Below are positions 23,897 through 32,763 of a stretch of 40,819 nt of DNA, piece after piece; the stretch's first letter is position 1; every line of letters begins with the position of its first letter. This stretch comes from C00003060 sp964440795 (lineage in GTDB: Bacteria > Desulfobacterota > Desulfobacteria > Desulfobacterales > C00003060), in contig CAYTTQ010000020.1 of assembly GCA_964440795.1 (NCBI GenBank), positions 1-40,819 on the forward strand, written 5' to 3'. Under the pieces are notes generated by a model that was given only the letters and a program-made list of their open reading frames with translations, was not told the origin of the DNA and ran no database searches. A program made the translations under genes and the position numbers.

Positions 23897-25324
23897 ATGG
23901 CATATTACCGGAGGAAATTCCTCGTCGGGCTGCTAAAGTTTTCCGATGTCAGTATTTTGTTGACCGCCTTTTTTCTCAGTTCCTGGTACACGGCCAGCCG
24001 AGCCGCCCATGTTGATCTGACGGCCTTTCTCTCCATTCGGATCAAATTGGTCAACCTCATCGGCCTTTTGGTGATGTTGTTCATCTGGCAGATGCTTTGT
24101 TATCACCTTGGGCTTTATAACTCACGAAGACTCCAAGGGTACTGGCAGGAATGGAAGGACATCGTCAAGGCCACGAGTTTGGCAACGCTCATTTTTGTCG
24201 TTGGTGCCCACATTTTTGATATTGTTCTTTTTACACCCGTCTTTATTTCCTTTTTCTGGGTATCGACGACAGTTCTGACCATTTCCTTCCGCAGTCTCCT
24301 AAGATATGTTCTCAAACATTTGCGCCTCCAAGGACGGAACTTACGCTTCGTATTGGTCATTGGAACCAACGAAAGGGCTTACGAATATGCTGAGATGATA
24401 AAGCAAAACAGGGCCTCTGGTTATCGCGTTGTCGGTTTTGTCGATGATCGATTACACCTTGTGAAGCCTGGAATAATGCTGTTGGGTCAGTTAGCGGATG
24501 TTCCTGACATGATAAGAGAGCTTATCGTCGATGAGGTCGTCATCGCCTTGCCTGTGAAGTCACAGTATGAAAATATCCAGAAGATCATCGAGAGCGCGGA
24601 AGAACAAGGCGTTGTCGTACGATGCCTGCCCCATTTGTTCAATACCAAGACCTCGGTTTTGAGTGCCACGACGTTGGGGGGCATTCCTGTTTTGGAGATG
24701 TCGTCTCTGCCGAAGGAAGACTGGCGGGTCGTTGCCAAAAGGACGGTGGACATCACGGCCGGATTTATCTTGCTGCTATTGACGTTTCCGATAATGCTTG
24801 GGGCCGCCATTGCGATTAAGTTGACGTCGCCGGGCCCGATTCTTTTCCGGCAGCCTCGGGTGGGGCATAATAAGCGAATCTTTTGCCTCTACAAGTTTCG
24901 AACTATGGTGGAGACGGCGGAACAGATGCAGTGTTCTTTGGAAGGATGTAACGAAATGGATGGGCCGGTGTTTAAAATCGAAGATGATCCCAGAATAACA
25001 CCAGTAGGGCACTGGCTTCGAAAGGCCAGCATCGACGAACTTCCGCAATTGTATAATGTAATCAGAGGAGACATGAGTCTTGTCGGTCCTCGCCCTCTAC
25101 CGGTGCGAGACTATCGGGGTTTTAGAAAGGATTGGCAACGCCGACGCTTCAGTATCCGCCCTGGATTGACCTGTCTCTGGCAGATCACGGGAAGAAACAA
25201 GACCTCATTTGAGGAATGGATGAAATTGGACATGGAGTACATTGATAATTGGACGCTGGCGGGTGACATGAAGATTCTCCTTCAGACCATCCCGGCGGTT
25301 CTAAACGGCCGAGGTGCCTCTTAA
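23897..25324 (+). CDS. Polyprenyl-phosphate glycosylphosphotransferase (initiating enzyme)
   Basis: A 475-residue membrane protein. Residues 1-~125 contain four hydrophobic segments, and ~150-250 a Rossmann-like part of the CoA_binding_3 type (FVLVIGTNERAYEYAEMI, VVGFVDD). From ~275 comes the bacterial sugar transferase domain: KRTVDITAGFILLLLTFPIM, LFRQPRVGHNKRIFCLYKFR, RKASIDELPQLYNVIRGDMS, VGPRPLPV, and RPGLTCLWQITGRN. Such enzymes transfer a sugar-1-phosphate onto undecaprenyl phosphate, the first step of Wzx/Wzy-type EPS synthesis. GGAG lies 8 nt before the ATG. It is the first gene of the plus-strand EPS locus, with a candidate sigma-54 promoter just upstream. The length equals that of WbaP/EpsL-like homologs, and all catalytic motifs appear intact. 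Confidence 0.93.
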   Translation: MAYYRRKFLVGLLKFSDVSILLTAFFLSSWYTASRAAHVDLTAFLSIRIKLVNLIGLLVMLFIWQMLCYHLGLYNSRRLQGYWQEWKDIVKATSLATLIFVVGAHIFDIVLFTPVFISFFWVSTTVLTISFRSLLRYVLKHLRLQGRNLRFVLVIGTNERAYEYAEMIKQNRASGYRVVGFVDDRLHLVKPGIMLLGQLADVPDMIRELIVDEVVIALPVKSQYENIQKIIESAEEQGVVVRCLPHLFNTKTSVLSATTLGGIPVLEMSSLPKEDWRVVAKRTVDITAGFILLLLTFPIMLGAAIAIKLTSPGPILFRQPRVGHNKRIFCLYKFRTMVETAEQMQCSLEGCNEMDGPVFKIEDDPRITPVGHWLRKASIDELPQLYNVIRGDMSLVGPRPLPVRDYRGFRKDWQRRRFSIRPGLTCLWQITGRNKTSFEEWMKLDMEYIDNWTLAGDMKILLQTIPAVLNGRGAS

Positions 25325-25794
25325 AGACATCGCATTTTATTCCCTTCCGTATTCCCCAGCGCTTTTACCCAAATTCCGGCGAGTGATAGAGATGTTGGTC
25401 GCCGCGTAACGCTCCGTTACGGCCCGGGGGTATCTGCTAGACCCATCACCCTTACCGTTACGCCATTAGGCGGAATCCCATTCCGATATCCTGCGAAATG
25501 GCAGGGGATCTCTTGGAAAACCGAAGGGTTTTGAATCGGAAACTTACCCCGTACCCGCTTGTCAAGAACGCGATTTGTAAATGGGTAGTATTCGAGCGGC
25601 ACCAGAAGCCCGTCCAAATTTACTTGGTGTTGTTAATGGTTTGGCTTGCAGGCGGGCGGCCAATGTCTTAATCTACAATCATGGTTTTCCGGGAAAAGTT
25701 TGATTCAGATGTTTTATAGAAAGTGCCGAAAACATTGTAAAAGAATCGAGTGGACAACTGAGCAGGCAAAACATACTGAGATTGGGCGATTCAT
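25325..25794. other. Region without a recognised gene inside the EPS locus
   Basis: A small perfect hairpin (CGTAACG with CGTTACG, 3-nt loop) is at 25405-25421, without a T-run. A 66-codon minus-strand frame (25417-25617; …GKFPIQNPSVFQEIPCHFAG) has protein-like composition but no recognised family, so it could be a relict. No promoter was recognised. Confidence 0.3.
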
Positions 25795-26850
25795 ATGGCA
25801 ACGCTGGACTTTAGACGGTTTAAACGGGAGGATGAAGCGGGGGTTTCCCGGGTTATTAGAGATGTGCTCAATGTCAATCACGATGCCGCTTACTGGGAGT
25901 GGAAATATTTTTATAACCCGGCAGGCGAACATATGGTTACCGTGGCTTTAGATAACAACGAAGTCGTTGGGGTGCAGGGATATCTTGCGGGAAGAATCAA
26001 GTGCGGTTCGAAGGTACTGCTTTCGGCACAAAATATAGACATGGCTGTCCTGGCAAGATATCGAAGTGGCGGAACTTTTTTAACCATGCACGAAAAGGCG
26101 ATGGAGAAAGGTCCAAGGAAGAAAGCAGCCTTATGTTACGGTTTTCCCAATGAGACTGCCTACCGTCTAGCTTCCTGCTTGGAATATACCGGTGTATGTC
26201 CCATTTTCAATCTAACGAAGGTGTTGAATCCCGTACCGTATATTCAGCAAAAGATAGGAAAACGGCTTCCAATTCAATCTGCAGGGATTATTGGCAAGCG
26301 GGTCATGGCCTGGCTTTATAAAAGGAGACTTGCTTTATATCCAGATTCGACAACGCTTGTTGAGGTCGAACGATTTGATCGTGGATTTGACGAATTTTGG
26401 GATCGGGAAGCAGATCATTACCCTATTGCGGTCATTCGGGACAGTGCCTACCTGAATTGGCGGTATGTAGACTGTCCGAGTGCTTACAAGATATTCTGTG
26501 TCGAGAAGGATCATTCGGTAAAGGGATTCATTGTATTAAAGTATTTGAAAGACAAAGGCGTCAAGAGGGGGAAGATCGTTGATATCCTTGTGGAATGGGG
26601 CCACAATGCTGTAGCGGAGCAATTGCTTGATCAAGGAATGAGCTATTTTGCCGACCAAAATGTCGACGTTGTTTCAACTTGGGTTTTCGATCATTGGCCG
26701 ATCTTTGCGGCATTTATAAAAAAGGGGTTTTCAAAAAGGAAAGCACCTCATTATTTGGTAGTCAATGCGAAGGCGGTTGATATTCCCGGGGAATATTTCT
26801 TCGACAGTTCAAGGTGGTACGTGACGATGGGGGATAGCGATTACTGTTGA
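25795..26850 (+). CDS. GNAT-fold acyltransferase
   Basis: A 351-residue protein. Its N-terminal part (DFRRFKREDEAGVSRVIRDV, then YWEWKYFYNP, VALDNNEVVGVQGYLAGRI, DMAVLARYRSGGTFLTMHEK) follows the GNAT acyl-CoA-binding plan: an acceptor-side helix, the VVG strand, and the R-x-x-G-x-[GF] loop followed by a helix. The second half looks like a further GNAT-like repeat (VKGFIVLKYLKDKGVKRGKI, VDILVEWGHNAVAEQLLDQG). Such large double GNAT proteins sit in many EPS loci and probably acylate a sugar amine or precursor; the substrate cannot be read. The start has no strong Shine-Dalgarno, and 470 nt separate it from the first gene. Confidence 0.75.
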   Translation: MATLDFRRFKREDEAGVSRVIRDVLNVNHDAAYWEWKYFYNPAGEHMVTVALDNNEVVGVQGYLAGRIKCGSKVLLSAQNIDMAVLARYRSGGTFLTMHEKAMEKGPRKKAALCYGFPNETAYRLASCLEYTGVCPIFNLTKVLNPVPYIQQKIGKRLPIQSAGIIGKRVMAWLYKRRLALYPDSTTLVEVERFDRGFDEFWDREADHYPIAVIRDSAYLNWRYVDCPSAYKIFCVEKDHSVKGFIVLKYLKDKGVKRGKIVDILVEWGHNAVAEQLLDQGMSYFADQNVDVVSTWVFDHWPIFAAFIKKGFSKRKAPHYLVVNAKAVDIPGEYFFDSSRWYVTMGDSDYC

Positions 26851-26977
26851 GGCCGCAATTTTAGAAGTATTCATCAGGTTAAAATAGAAGGCTGTGACGT
26901 GGGGACAGGAAATGCACTTGAAGACGGAGGGTTTTCATCCGGATCGAATGCCTTTCAGATAACGCAAGTTGTGAATC

Positions 26978-26993
26978 TGGCTTATATTTTGCA
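26978..26993 (+). promoter_or_regulatory. Sigma-54-like promoter before the CpsD-like gene
   Basis: TGGCTTATATTTTGCA has intact TGGC and TTGCA elements with the right 7-nt gap. It lies in non-coding DNA, 66 nt before the GTG at 27059. It would let the chain-length and assembly genes be transcribed independently of the first two EPS genes. Confidence 0.6.
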
Positions 26994-27058
26994 AAAAAAT
27001 CGGTTGTTCCAAATACGTTTAGCAGTCCTATTTTGTAAGATACGTCGGGGAGATTATA

Positions 27059-27778
27059 GTGGCAAAACCTGCAAAGGGCTTCTCGGACTTGTTGAAGCGA
27101 TCGTTAAAAAAGACCGGGCGCACGGGAGGGTTTGGTACATTGCGACCGGAAGTTCGGCACCAGTTCGAGAAGATGACGTCCGGCATCGTTCTCGAGGCTT
27201 CCAGTGGGGGACCACGGACGATTCTCTTTACGAGTTATGATCACGGAGAAGGCACAACGACCGTTGTGAACAATTTTGCCCAGTCTTTGGCCCAAGAGAG
27301 GCGATATAGAACTTTGGTCGTTGATGCCAATACACGAAGTCCCGCCTTGCAGCAGACGGGGGCTATTGACGGTGACATGACGTTTTCGGAAGTCCTCGCA
27401 GGGGGAATAGAAAGTATCGCATTGCCCAAACCTTCGAATGGGACTAATTTATCCGTGATTCCCGGTGGAAATGTAGTTTACCACCCGTCTCAGGTTTTTG
27501 ATCATCGGCGGTTTTCAAAGTTTGTAAAAAATGCCAAGAAATTGTTTCATTTCGTGCTTTTTGATTCAAGCCCGACTGGGAGCTATTATGATTCCGTAGT
27601 CCTAGGTTCCCATGTCGATGGGGTCGTGCTGGTCGTTGAGGCCGAGAAAACCCAATTTCATGACTTGAAATGGGCCAAACAATTGTTCAAGGAAAGGGGT
27701 ATTCCCATACTGGGCGTGGTGCTTAATAGGCGGAAATTCCACATTCCACGGTTTGTATTTGAGAGATTCTTCGGTTAG
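27059..27778 (+). CDS. CpsD/CapB-type BY-kinase-like ATPase with an altered Walker A motif
   Basis: A 239-residue MinD/CpsD-fold protein. The Walker A region reads TSYDHGEGTTTVVNNFA (residues 58-74), with Thr66 where the P-loop lysine of GEGK[ST]T normally stands. Walker A' (TLVVDANTRSP) and Walker B (FVLFDSSP) are present. No tyrosine-rich C-terminal tail is visible; the protein ends at FVFERFFG, so classical autophosphorylation on a Tyr cluster is unlikely. It sits directly before the chain-length determinant, its usual partner at the inner membrane, so it is probably a regulatory or structural partner with weak or no kinase activity. The GTG start has GGGGAG 8 nt upstream. Related degenerate forms are known in some EPS loci. 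Confidence 0.85.
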   Translation: MAKPAKGFSDLLKRSLKKTGRTGGFGTLRPEVRHQFEKMTSGIVLEASSGGPRTILFTSYDHGEGTTTVVNNFAQSLAQERRYRTLVVDANTRSPALQQTGAIDGDMTFSEVLAGGIESIALPKPSNGTNLSVIPGGNVVYHPSQVFDHRRFSKFVKNAKKLFHFVLFDSSPTGSYYDSVVLGSHVDGVVLVVEAEKTQFHDLKWAKQLFKERGIPILGVVLNRRKFHIPRFVFERFFG

Positions 27779-27792
27779 AAAGGCCGGATAGC

Positions 27793-29346
27793 TTGACCAG
27801 AGATACGGAAAAGAGCCAAATCGCTTACCAGATTCTGAGTGTGCTATTCAAGAGACAGGTGGTCCTTGTGGGCATTAGTGCCGTCTTTTTTCTGTTGATT
27901 CTTTTTGTTACTTATTTGAAGACTCCTAAGTATAGGGCGACGGCCAAAATACTCATTCGATCCAACCCCCAACAGCAACTCATCTTGTTCAAAGACCTTT
28001 CTACACCCGGGCAAGATCTCCCGGCCATTAATCCGGCCAGCGACTTGATACAAATCCTTACTGGTCAGGAAATGGCACAGCAAATTGTCGAAAAATTCCA
28101 GCTGGACGAAAGGATTAAAAGACGCAAAGAGGCACCGGAAGATTTGAGAGGGACCATAAAAGGCTATCTTTCCAATGCCCTGGGTGCGGTGCTTGATGTG
28201 GTTAGAAATTTGTTTAACGCTGAGAAAGCGCCTCCAAACTATTTTGCTGGTGCCGTGGAAGAATTCATGACGGAGGCCCAGAATATTCAGTTGGAGGAAA
28301 AGACCAATGTCATAAACTTGAGTATTTGGGAAGAGTCCCCAGCGCTTGCCACAGACATAGCCAATTACATGACGCAACTCCTTGTTCAAAAAGCCATAGA
28401 TCTTGAGCAATCGAGCGCCAGGGCAGCCTACGCTTTTACAAAAGAACAGATGAAGCAGGCTGAAACAGAACTGGCGGCAGCAGAAAAGGCCCTTATTACG
28501 TTCAAAAAGGAGAACAGTGTCATCAGTCTCGAGGAACAAAAACAAGCAAAACTTGATGAATTGGAAAACATAGAACAGGCACTCATTAATGTCAGAACCG
28601 CTCATTCCGAAGCTCGGGCCAGGCTGGATGAGATGAACAAAAAGATTGCGGCTCAAAAGAGATCACTATCAGAGTCGCCCACACTTGCAAATAATGCGAC
28701 ATTGAAAGGCTTGGTGAATTCTTTGAATCAGGTGGAGATCGAGCTGGCCGCAGAGTTGGAAACATATACTGAGTCAAGCGAAAGCGTGAAGACCCTCCAG
28801 GCGAAGACATTGGAAAATAGAGACAAAATTGCAAAAGAGCTGAGAGTGATTCTCCAAAATGATAGTGCTGTCCTCAAGTCAATACATCCCGACTTGCCAA
28901 ATGATTATGCACGACTGATTTCCGAAGTGGCGGCTCAACAGGCCAAAAAGAAAGCCCTTCAACAGGAGATGGAGGCATTAAAGGCGCAGGCATTTGCCCT
29001 GTCCGAAATCGAAGCCGAATTAGAAGGGTTGAAGCGGCGTAGAGAGACAAGTGAAAACCTTTACAAAACTCTATTGGAAAAGTTCTCTGAGTTGGGGGTC
29101 CAGCAGATCTCTCACATGAGTGGATATGACTTGAAAATCATCGACAAGGCTTTTGTTCCCGAACACGTCAAGCCCGATCAGCCCAAGTGGTTGTTAGTGC
29201 TTCCTTTGGGATTCATGGTATCTATAATGTTGTCTGTTGGTATGGTTTTCTTTGTGGAATACTGGGATGAGTCGTTCAAGTCAGCTACTGAGATTGAGGC
29301 ACGTCTCGAAATACCGGTTCTATGCACTATTCCTGAAATCCGTTAA
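27793..29346 (+). CDS. Polysaccharide co-polymerase / chain-length determinant (Wzz-type)
   Basis: A 517-residue inner-membrane protein. TM1 is at about 22-42 (VVLVGISAVFFLLILFVTYL). The periplasmic part starts with the Wzz strand YRATAKILIRSNPQ, and a long coiled coil covers ~200-420 (TELAAAEKALITFKKENSVI, then repeated Glu/Lys/Gln heptads). The conserved stretch before TM2 reads LKIIDKAFVPEHVKPDQPKW, and TM2 follows at ~460-482. The end EIEARLEIPVLCTIPEIR matches the cytoplasmic linker that normally precedes a fused kinase, here supplied by the separate upstream gene. It controls chain length of the Wzy-polymerised glycan. The start is a TTG at 27793, 14 nt after the previous stop. Confidence 0.92.
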   Translation: MTRDTEKSQIAYQILSVLFKRQVVLVGISAVFFLLILFVTYLKTPKYRATAKILIRSNPQQQLILFKDLSTPGQDLPAINPASDLIQILTGQEMAQQIVEKFQLDERIKRRKEAPEDLRGTIKGYLSNALGAVLDVVRNLFNAEKAPPNYFAGAVEEFMTEAQNIQLEEKTNVINLSIWEESPALATDIANYMTQLLVQKAIDLEQSSARAAYAFTKEQMKQAETELAAAEKALITFKKENSVISLEEQKQAKLDELENIEQALINVRTAHSEARARLDEMNKKIAAQKRSLSESPTLANNATLKGLVNSLNQVEIELAAELETYTESSESVKTLQAKTLENRDKIAKELRVILQNDSAVLKSIHPDLPNDYARLISEVAAQQAKKKALQQEMEALKAQAFALSEIEAELEGLKRRRETSENLYKTLLEKFSELGVQQISHMSGYDLKIIDKAFVPEHVKPDQPKWLLVLPLGFMVSIMLSVGMVFFVEYWDESFKSATEIEARLEIPVLCTIPEIR

Positions 29347-29360
29347 ACTATAGGGGTCTG

Positions 29361-31025
29361 ATGTCTAGCCATAACAAATCCGTAGTTATTGGTCTCGATG
29401 GGGGCAGCTTCAATGTCCTGGATACGTTGATTGGGCAGGGCCATCTCCCGAATATTGCAAGGCTCATTAAAGAAGGTGTGAGAAGTGATTTGGAGACATG
29501 CTTTCCTCCCGTGACGGGGCCTGCATGGGCTTCGTTTATGACGGGCAAATGGCCGGGCGGTCACGGACTTTTTGACTTTTTTTATCGTCTGCCTGAGAAT
29601 TGGCGACGAAAGGTTGTTAGTTATGACCATATAAAGTCAAAGACGATTTGGTCATTGCTGAGTGAGAAGGGAAAAACATCATGCGTCCTGAATGTTCCCC
29701 TGACGTATCCACCGCCGGAAATAGATGGTTGTCTCGTGTCCGGAATGCTCACACCGAGTACGATGCATCAATACACATATCCTAAAGATCTGGCCGCGGA
29801 AATTGAAGATAGATTCGGCCCCTACGTCATAGACGTCTATTGGCAAAATTATGAATTGCGAAAAACAAGGGAATTCTTGTTGGACCTCCTGGAATGCACG
29901 CGAAAGCGGGGAGAAGTTATGAAATATCTTATGGAGAGTCGCCCATGGGATTTCTTCATGACCGTCTTTGTTGGTGCCGACAGGATTCAGCATGCCCTTT
30001 GGGACTATCTTTTTATTGACCACCGAAAAGGATCTTCACCGTTTGCACAGGATGTCAATCACTTGATTCTGGAATATTATCAACTGATCGATCGTCTTGT
30101 CGGCTGGGTTTGCAAGACCATTGAGGGTAAAGGAAATCTCTTTGTCATGTCTGATCACGGCTTTGGTGCGCTAAAAGGCAAACTGTTCATGAACAAGTGG
30201 TTGGCTGACACAGGGTTTTTGAATTATCACGCGAAGAGGCGCAACTTTTTTCTTTTGAAGACGCAATTGGCTGCTATGCTCAAAAAGATTCCGGGCCGAA
30301 TGGATATCTCAAGCCTCACCAAAAGACTACCATCTCGAGGCTCGGGAGCACAGGAAAACGGGATCAATGACCTTTTGGTATGTATCAATTGGTCAAAAAC
30401 GAAAGCTTACTCCGCATCAAATACTGAACAGGGTATTTATGTGAATCTGGCCGGGAGGGAATCGGAAGGAATCGTTCGACCTGGTAAGGATTATGAGCGT
30501 GTGCGCGATGAAATCATCGAAAACCTGAAGGGACTTAGGCACCCCGGAGATGGTAGACCCCTGGTGAGTCAGGTCCGGAAGAGAGAAGATGTCTACTCGG
30601 GTCCTTTTGTTGAAGAGGCGCCAGACATCCTTTTCGCTCTCAGAAATGGGGAATACTCAGGGGACGTAAAACCAGTAAATCGCTTGATGAAGGGGCCGGA
30701 TAGGTCAACGGGGTCGGGTACACATCGGATGAACGGTATTTTTATGGGTTGGGGCAAGGACATCAAGCAGGGGGAGAAGTTTCATGGGGCAAGAATAGTT
30801 GATATCGTGCCAACTATCTGTAATCTCATGAGGATACCCATCCCCGCAGAACTGGATGGGAATTTGTTGGCCGATATTCTGAGAGAAGACTTCAAGGAAA
30901 GCCATCCCGCGGAGTATTCTCACTTATGTCGGTCTGCAGATTCGATCCGCCCAGCAGAAGAGGCCTGTTCTGAGGAAGAAGTAGCCCGCCTGACAGCGCA
31001 ACTCAAAGGTTTGGGTTATATGTGA
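29361..31025 (+). CDS. Alkaline-phosphatase-superfamily phosphodiesterase/phosphotransferase, copy 1
   Basis: A 554-residue protein of the type I phosphodiesterase/nucleotide pyrophosphatase group. Metal and nucleophile motifs are present: GLDGGSFNVLD (Asp13), PPVTGPAWASFMTGKWPGGH (nucleophile Thr52), FVGADRIQHALWDYLF, MSDHGFGALKG (Asp and His near 263) and GSGTHRMNGIFMGWG (His near 454). No signal peptide is seen, so it may be cytoplasmic or peripheral. The end, VARLTAQLKGLGYM, is shared in style with the copy at 32756. Its location in an EPS locus suggests cleavage or transfer of a phospho-group on a lipid-linked or nucleotide-sugar substrate; this is inference. It follows the chain-length gene by 14 nt. 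Confidence 0.85.
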   Translation: MSSHNKSVVIGLDGGSFNVLDTLIGQGHLPNIARLIKEGVRSDLETCFPPVTGPAWASFMTGKWPGGHGLFDFFYRLPENWRRKVVSYDHIKSKTIWSLLSEKGKTSCVLNVPLTYPPPEIDGCLVSGMLTPSTMHQYTYPKDLAAEIEDRFGPYVIDVYWQNYELRKTREFLLDLLECTRKRGEVMKYLMESRPWDFFMTVFVGADRIQHALWDYLFIDHRKGSSPFAQDVNHLILEYYQLIDRLVGWVCKTIEGKGNLFVMSDHGFGALKGKLFMNKWLADTGFLNYHAKRRNFFLLKTQLAAMLKKIPGRMDISSLTKRLPSRGSGAQENGINDLLVCINWSKTKAYSASNTEQGIYVNLAGRESEGIVRPGKDYERVRDEIIENLKGLRHPGDGRPLVSQVRKREDVYSGPFVEEAPDILFALRNGEYSGDVKPVNRLMKGPDRSTGSGTHRMNGIFMGWGKDIKQGEKFHGARIVDIVPTICNLMRIPIPAELDGNLLADILREDFKESHPAEYSHLCRSADSIRPAEEACSEEEVARLTAQLKGLGYM

Positions 31026-31224
31026 TCTGCAATCATCTTGTCAAGATTCCCCCCAAAGCCTCACCTGTGTCGCCTCAATGGCCATGGCCTGTGAAGCGTA
31101 TCCCGTTCTGTTGGCGGTTTTGCCCTCAGCAAACAAGAAGTCCTGAAGCAGGGTGTTCAACAAGCGGGCGAGTGTCATATCCTGTGCCTGAGTCATATGT
31201 CTATAAGATAAAAAGGTTTTTTCT

Positions 31225-32763
31225 GTGGGGAAGTTTTTTCGGCATGGGACTTTGAAGGCCTCTGGTGCGTCTTTGGCAGACTTGTCGATGCTGGCAAAGG
31301 GGGCTGGCCTTGTTTTTTTAGGGGCCGTGTTTGGTAATCTAGTGACCTACGGGTACAACGCGTTTGTTGCCAGAACCCTTGGCGTGACGTATTTCGGGAT
31401 GTATTCTTTGGGGCTTTACATGTTCAACATCGCAACCCTTTTTGCCTTGGCTGGGATTCACACGGGAGTGTTGCGGCATGTGGCTTTATATAATGGTTCC
31501 GGCTCTGATCGTAAGACAAAAGGGATCGTCTTTTCAGGGTGTTGGGTCATGTTCCCCATCAGCATACTTGGTGCGGCGCTTCTTTTTTTTATGTCTGACT
31601 TTATGGCCGTGCGGTTTTTTAATGAACCACGGTTGGGACAAGTATTTAAGATTTTTGCAGTCGGCGTTCCCTTCTTTAATCTTTCCACCGTATACATGTT
31701 CGCCACGCAGGGCTTAAAGGTGATGAGGTACCGAGTATACATTCGTAATTTCTTTGACCCGTTGAGTAAGCTCATTCTGACAATCGTTTTTTTCTCACTT
31801 GGCTGGCAACTTGTTGGTGTCCTTATTGCCTTTGTTGCAACGACTATCGTTGGCGCCTTTCTCTTTTGGCGATCGTTGGCGAGGCTCTTTCCCTTCGACA
31901 ACCAGCAGGTCAAGCCGAGATACGGGTTCAAGGAACTCATTCTTTTTTCCTTACCGCTCATGCCGGTGGGGGTCTTTCAGGCCTTGTCGATGAGAATGGA
32001 GCCATTGTTATTAGGCAGCCTGAGTTCTTCGTCAGAGGTTGGACTCTATTCCGCTGCCTACCAAACATCGATGCTTACCAGCATGATATTGATCGCTTTA
32101 AATACCATTTTTTCTCCTATGATTTCAGATTTATATAACAAATCTGAGATCGGCAGGCTGGAAGAACTCTTTGGTGTAGTCGCCAGATGGAACGTTAAGT
32201 TATGTATGCCCTTGTTGATTATCATGGTTCTTTTCGCCGGAGATATCCTGAGTATATTTGGCCCGGAGTTTGTAGAGGGGCGAACATGTTTAATTATACT
32301 TGCCTTGGGCCAACTTGTACACACGGCATGTGGTCCGGTGGGATTTGTCTTGACAATGGCCGGCCGGACCGTCCTCGTATTGGTTAATACCGTGGGCATT
32401 CTCCTTTTTCGGGTTATTTTAAATTTGTTCCTTATTCCAAGAATGGCACTTGCCGGCGCTGCACTGAGTTCCAGCATATCGATTGTACTGTTGAACATTG
32501 TTATGATAATTGAGATGTGGCGACTGGTTGGAATGCAACCTTTTGAGTGGGGTTTTTTGAAACCGGTCATTTGCGGCATCGGGGCAATGCTCATAACATG
32601 TCTTCTCATAAGCTTAGCCGGCACTTACGGTAATATGGTAGTAGGTGTTATTGTCGTACTCGTCTCATATGGCGCACTGCTTCTTATATTTGGTTTAAAC
32701 AGGGAGGACAGGATGATACTAGACAAGGTAAGGAAACGATTACGGGGGAAACAACATGTATGA
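31225..32763 (+). CDS. Wzx-type oligosaccharide flippase
   Basis: A 512-residue integral membrane protein with about 12-14 hydrophobic segments and few charged loops, typical of the MOP/MVF flippases. It begins with a SLADLSMLAKGAGLVFLGAV region followed by TYGYNAFVARTLGVTYFGMY, the familiar start of polysaccharide flippases, and a polysaccharide-synthesis C-terminal part near 340-480. It moves lipid-linked repeat units across the inner membrane to the polymerase. The start is a GTG at 31225 with AAAAAGG 8 nt upstream; an internal ATG (MLAKGAG) is an alternative. The 200 nt before it hold no recognised gene. It overlaps the next phosphodiesterase gene by 8 nt. Confidence 0.9.
   Translation: MGKFFRHGTLKASGASLADLSMLAKGAGLVFLGAVFGNLVTYGYNAFVARTLGVTYFGMYSLGLYMFNIATLFALAGIHTGVLRHVALYNGSGSDRKTKGIVFSGCWVMFPISILGAALLFFMSDFMAVRFFNEPRLGQVFKIFAVGVPFFNLSTVYMFATQGLKVMRYRVYIRNFFDPLSKLILTIVFFSLGWQLVGVLIAFVATTIVGAFLFWRSLARLFPFDNQQVKPRYGFKELILFSLPLMPVGVFQALSMRMEPLLLGSLSSSSEVGLYSAAYQTSMLTSMILIALNTIFSPMISDLYNKSEIGRLEELFGVVARWNVKLCMPLLIIMVLFAGDILSIFGPEFVEGRTCLIILALGQLVHTACGPVGFVLTMAGRTVLVLVNTVGILLFRVILNLFLIPRMALAGAALSSSISIVLLNIVMIIEMWRLVGMQPFEWGFLKPVICGIGAMLITCLLISLAGTYGNMVVGVIVVLVSYGALLLIFGLNREDRMILDKVRKRLRGKQHV

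Noticed and set aside
28074..28090. TGGCACAGCAAATTGTC resembling a sigma-54 site
   Set aside because: It lies inside the chain-length determinant coding region without a nearby gene start and fits by chance codon use.
27844..28656. 270-codon minus-strand frame opposite the chain-length gene
   Set aside because: Antisense of a coiled coil; the Phe/Leu/Cys-rich pattern is explained by the plus-strand Lys/Glu codons.
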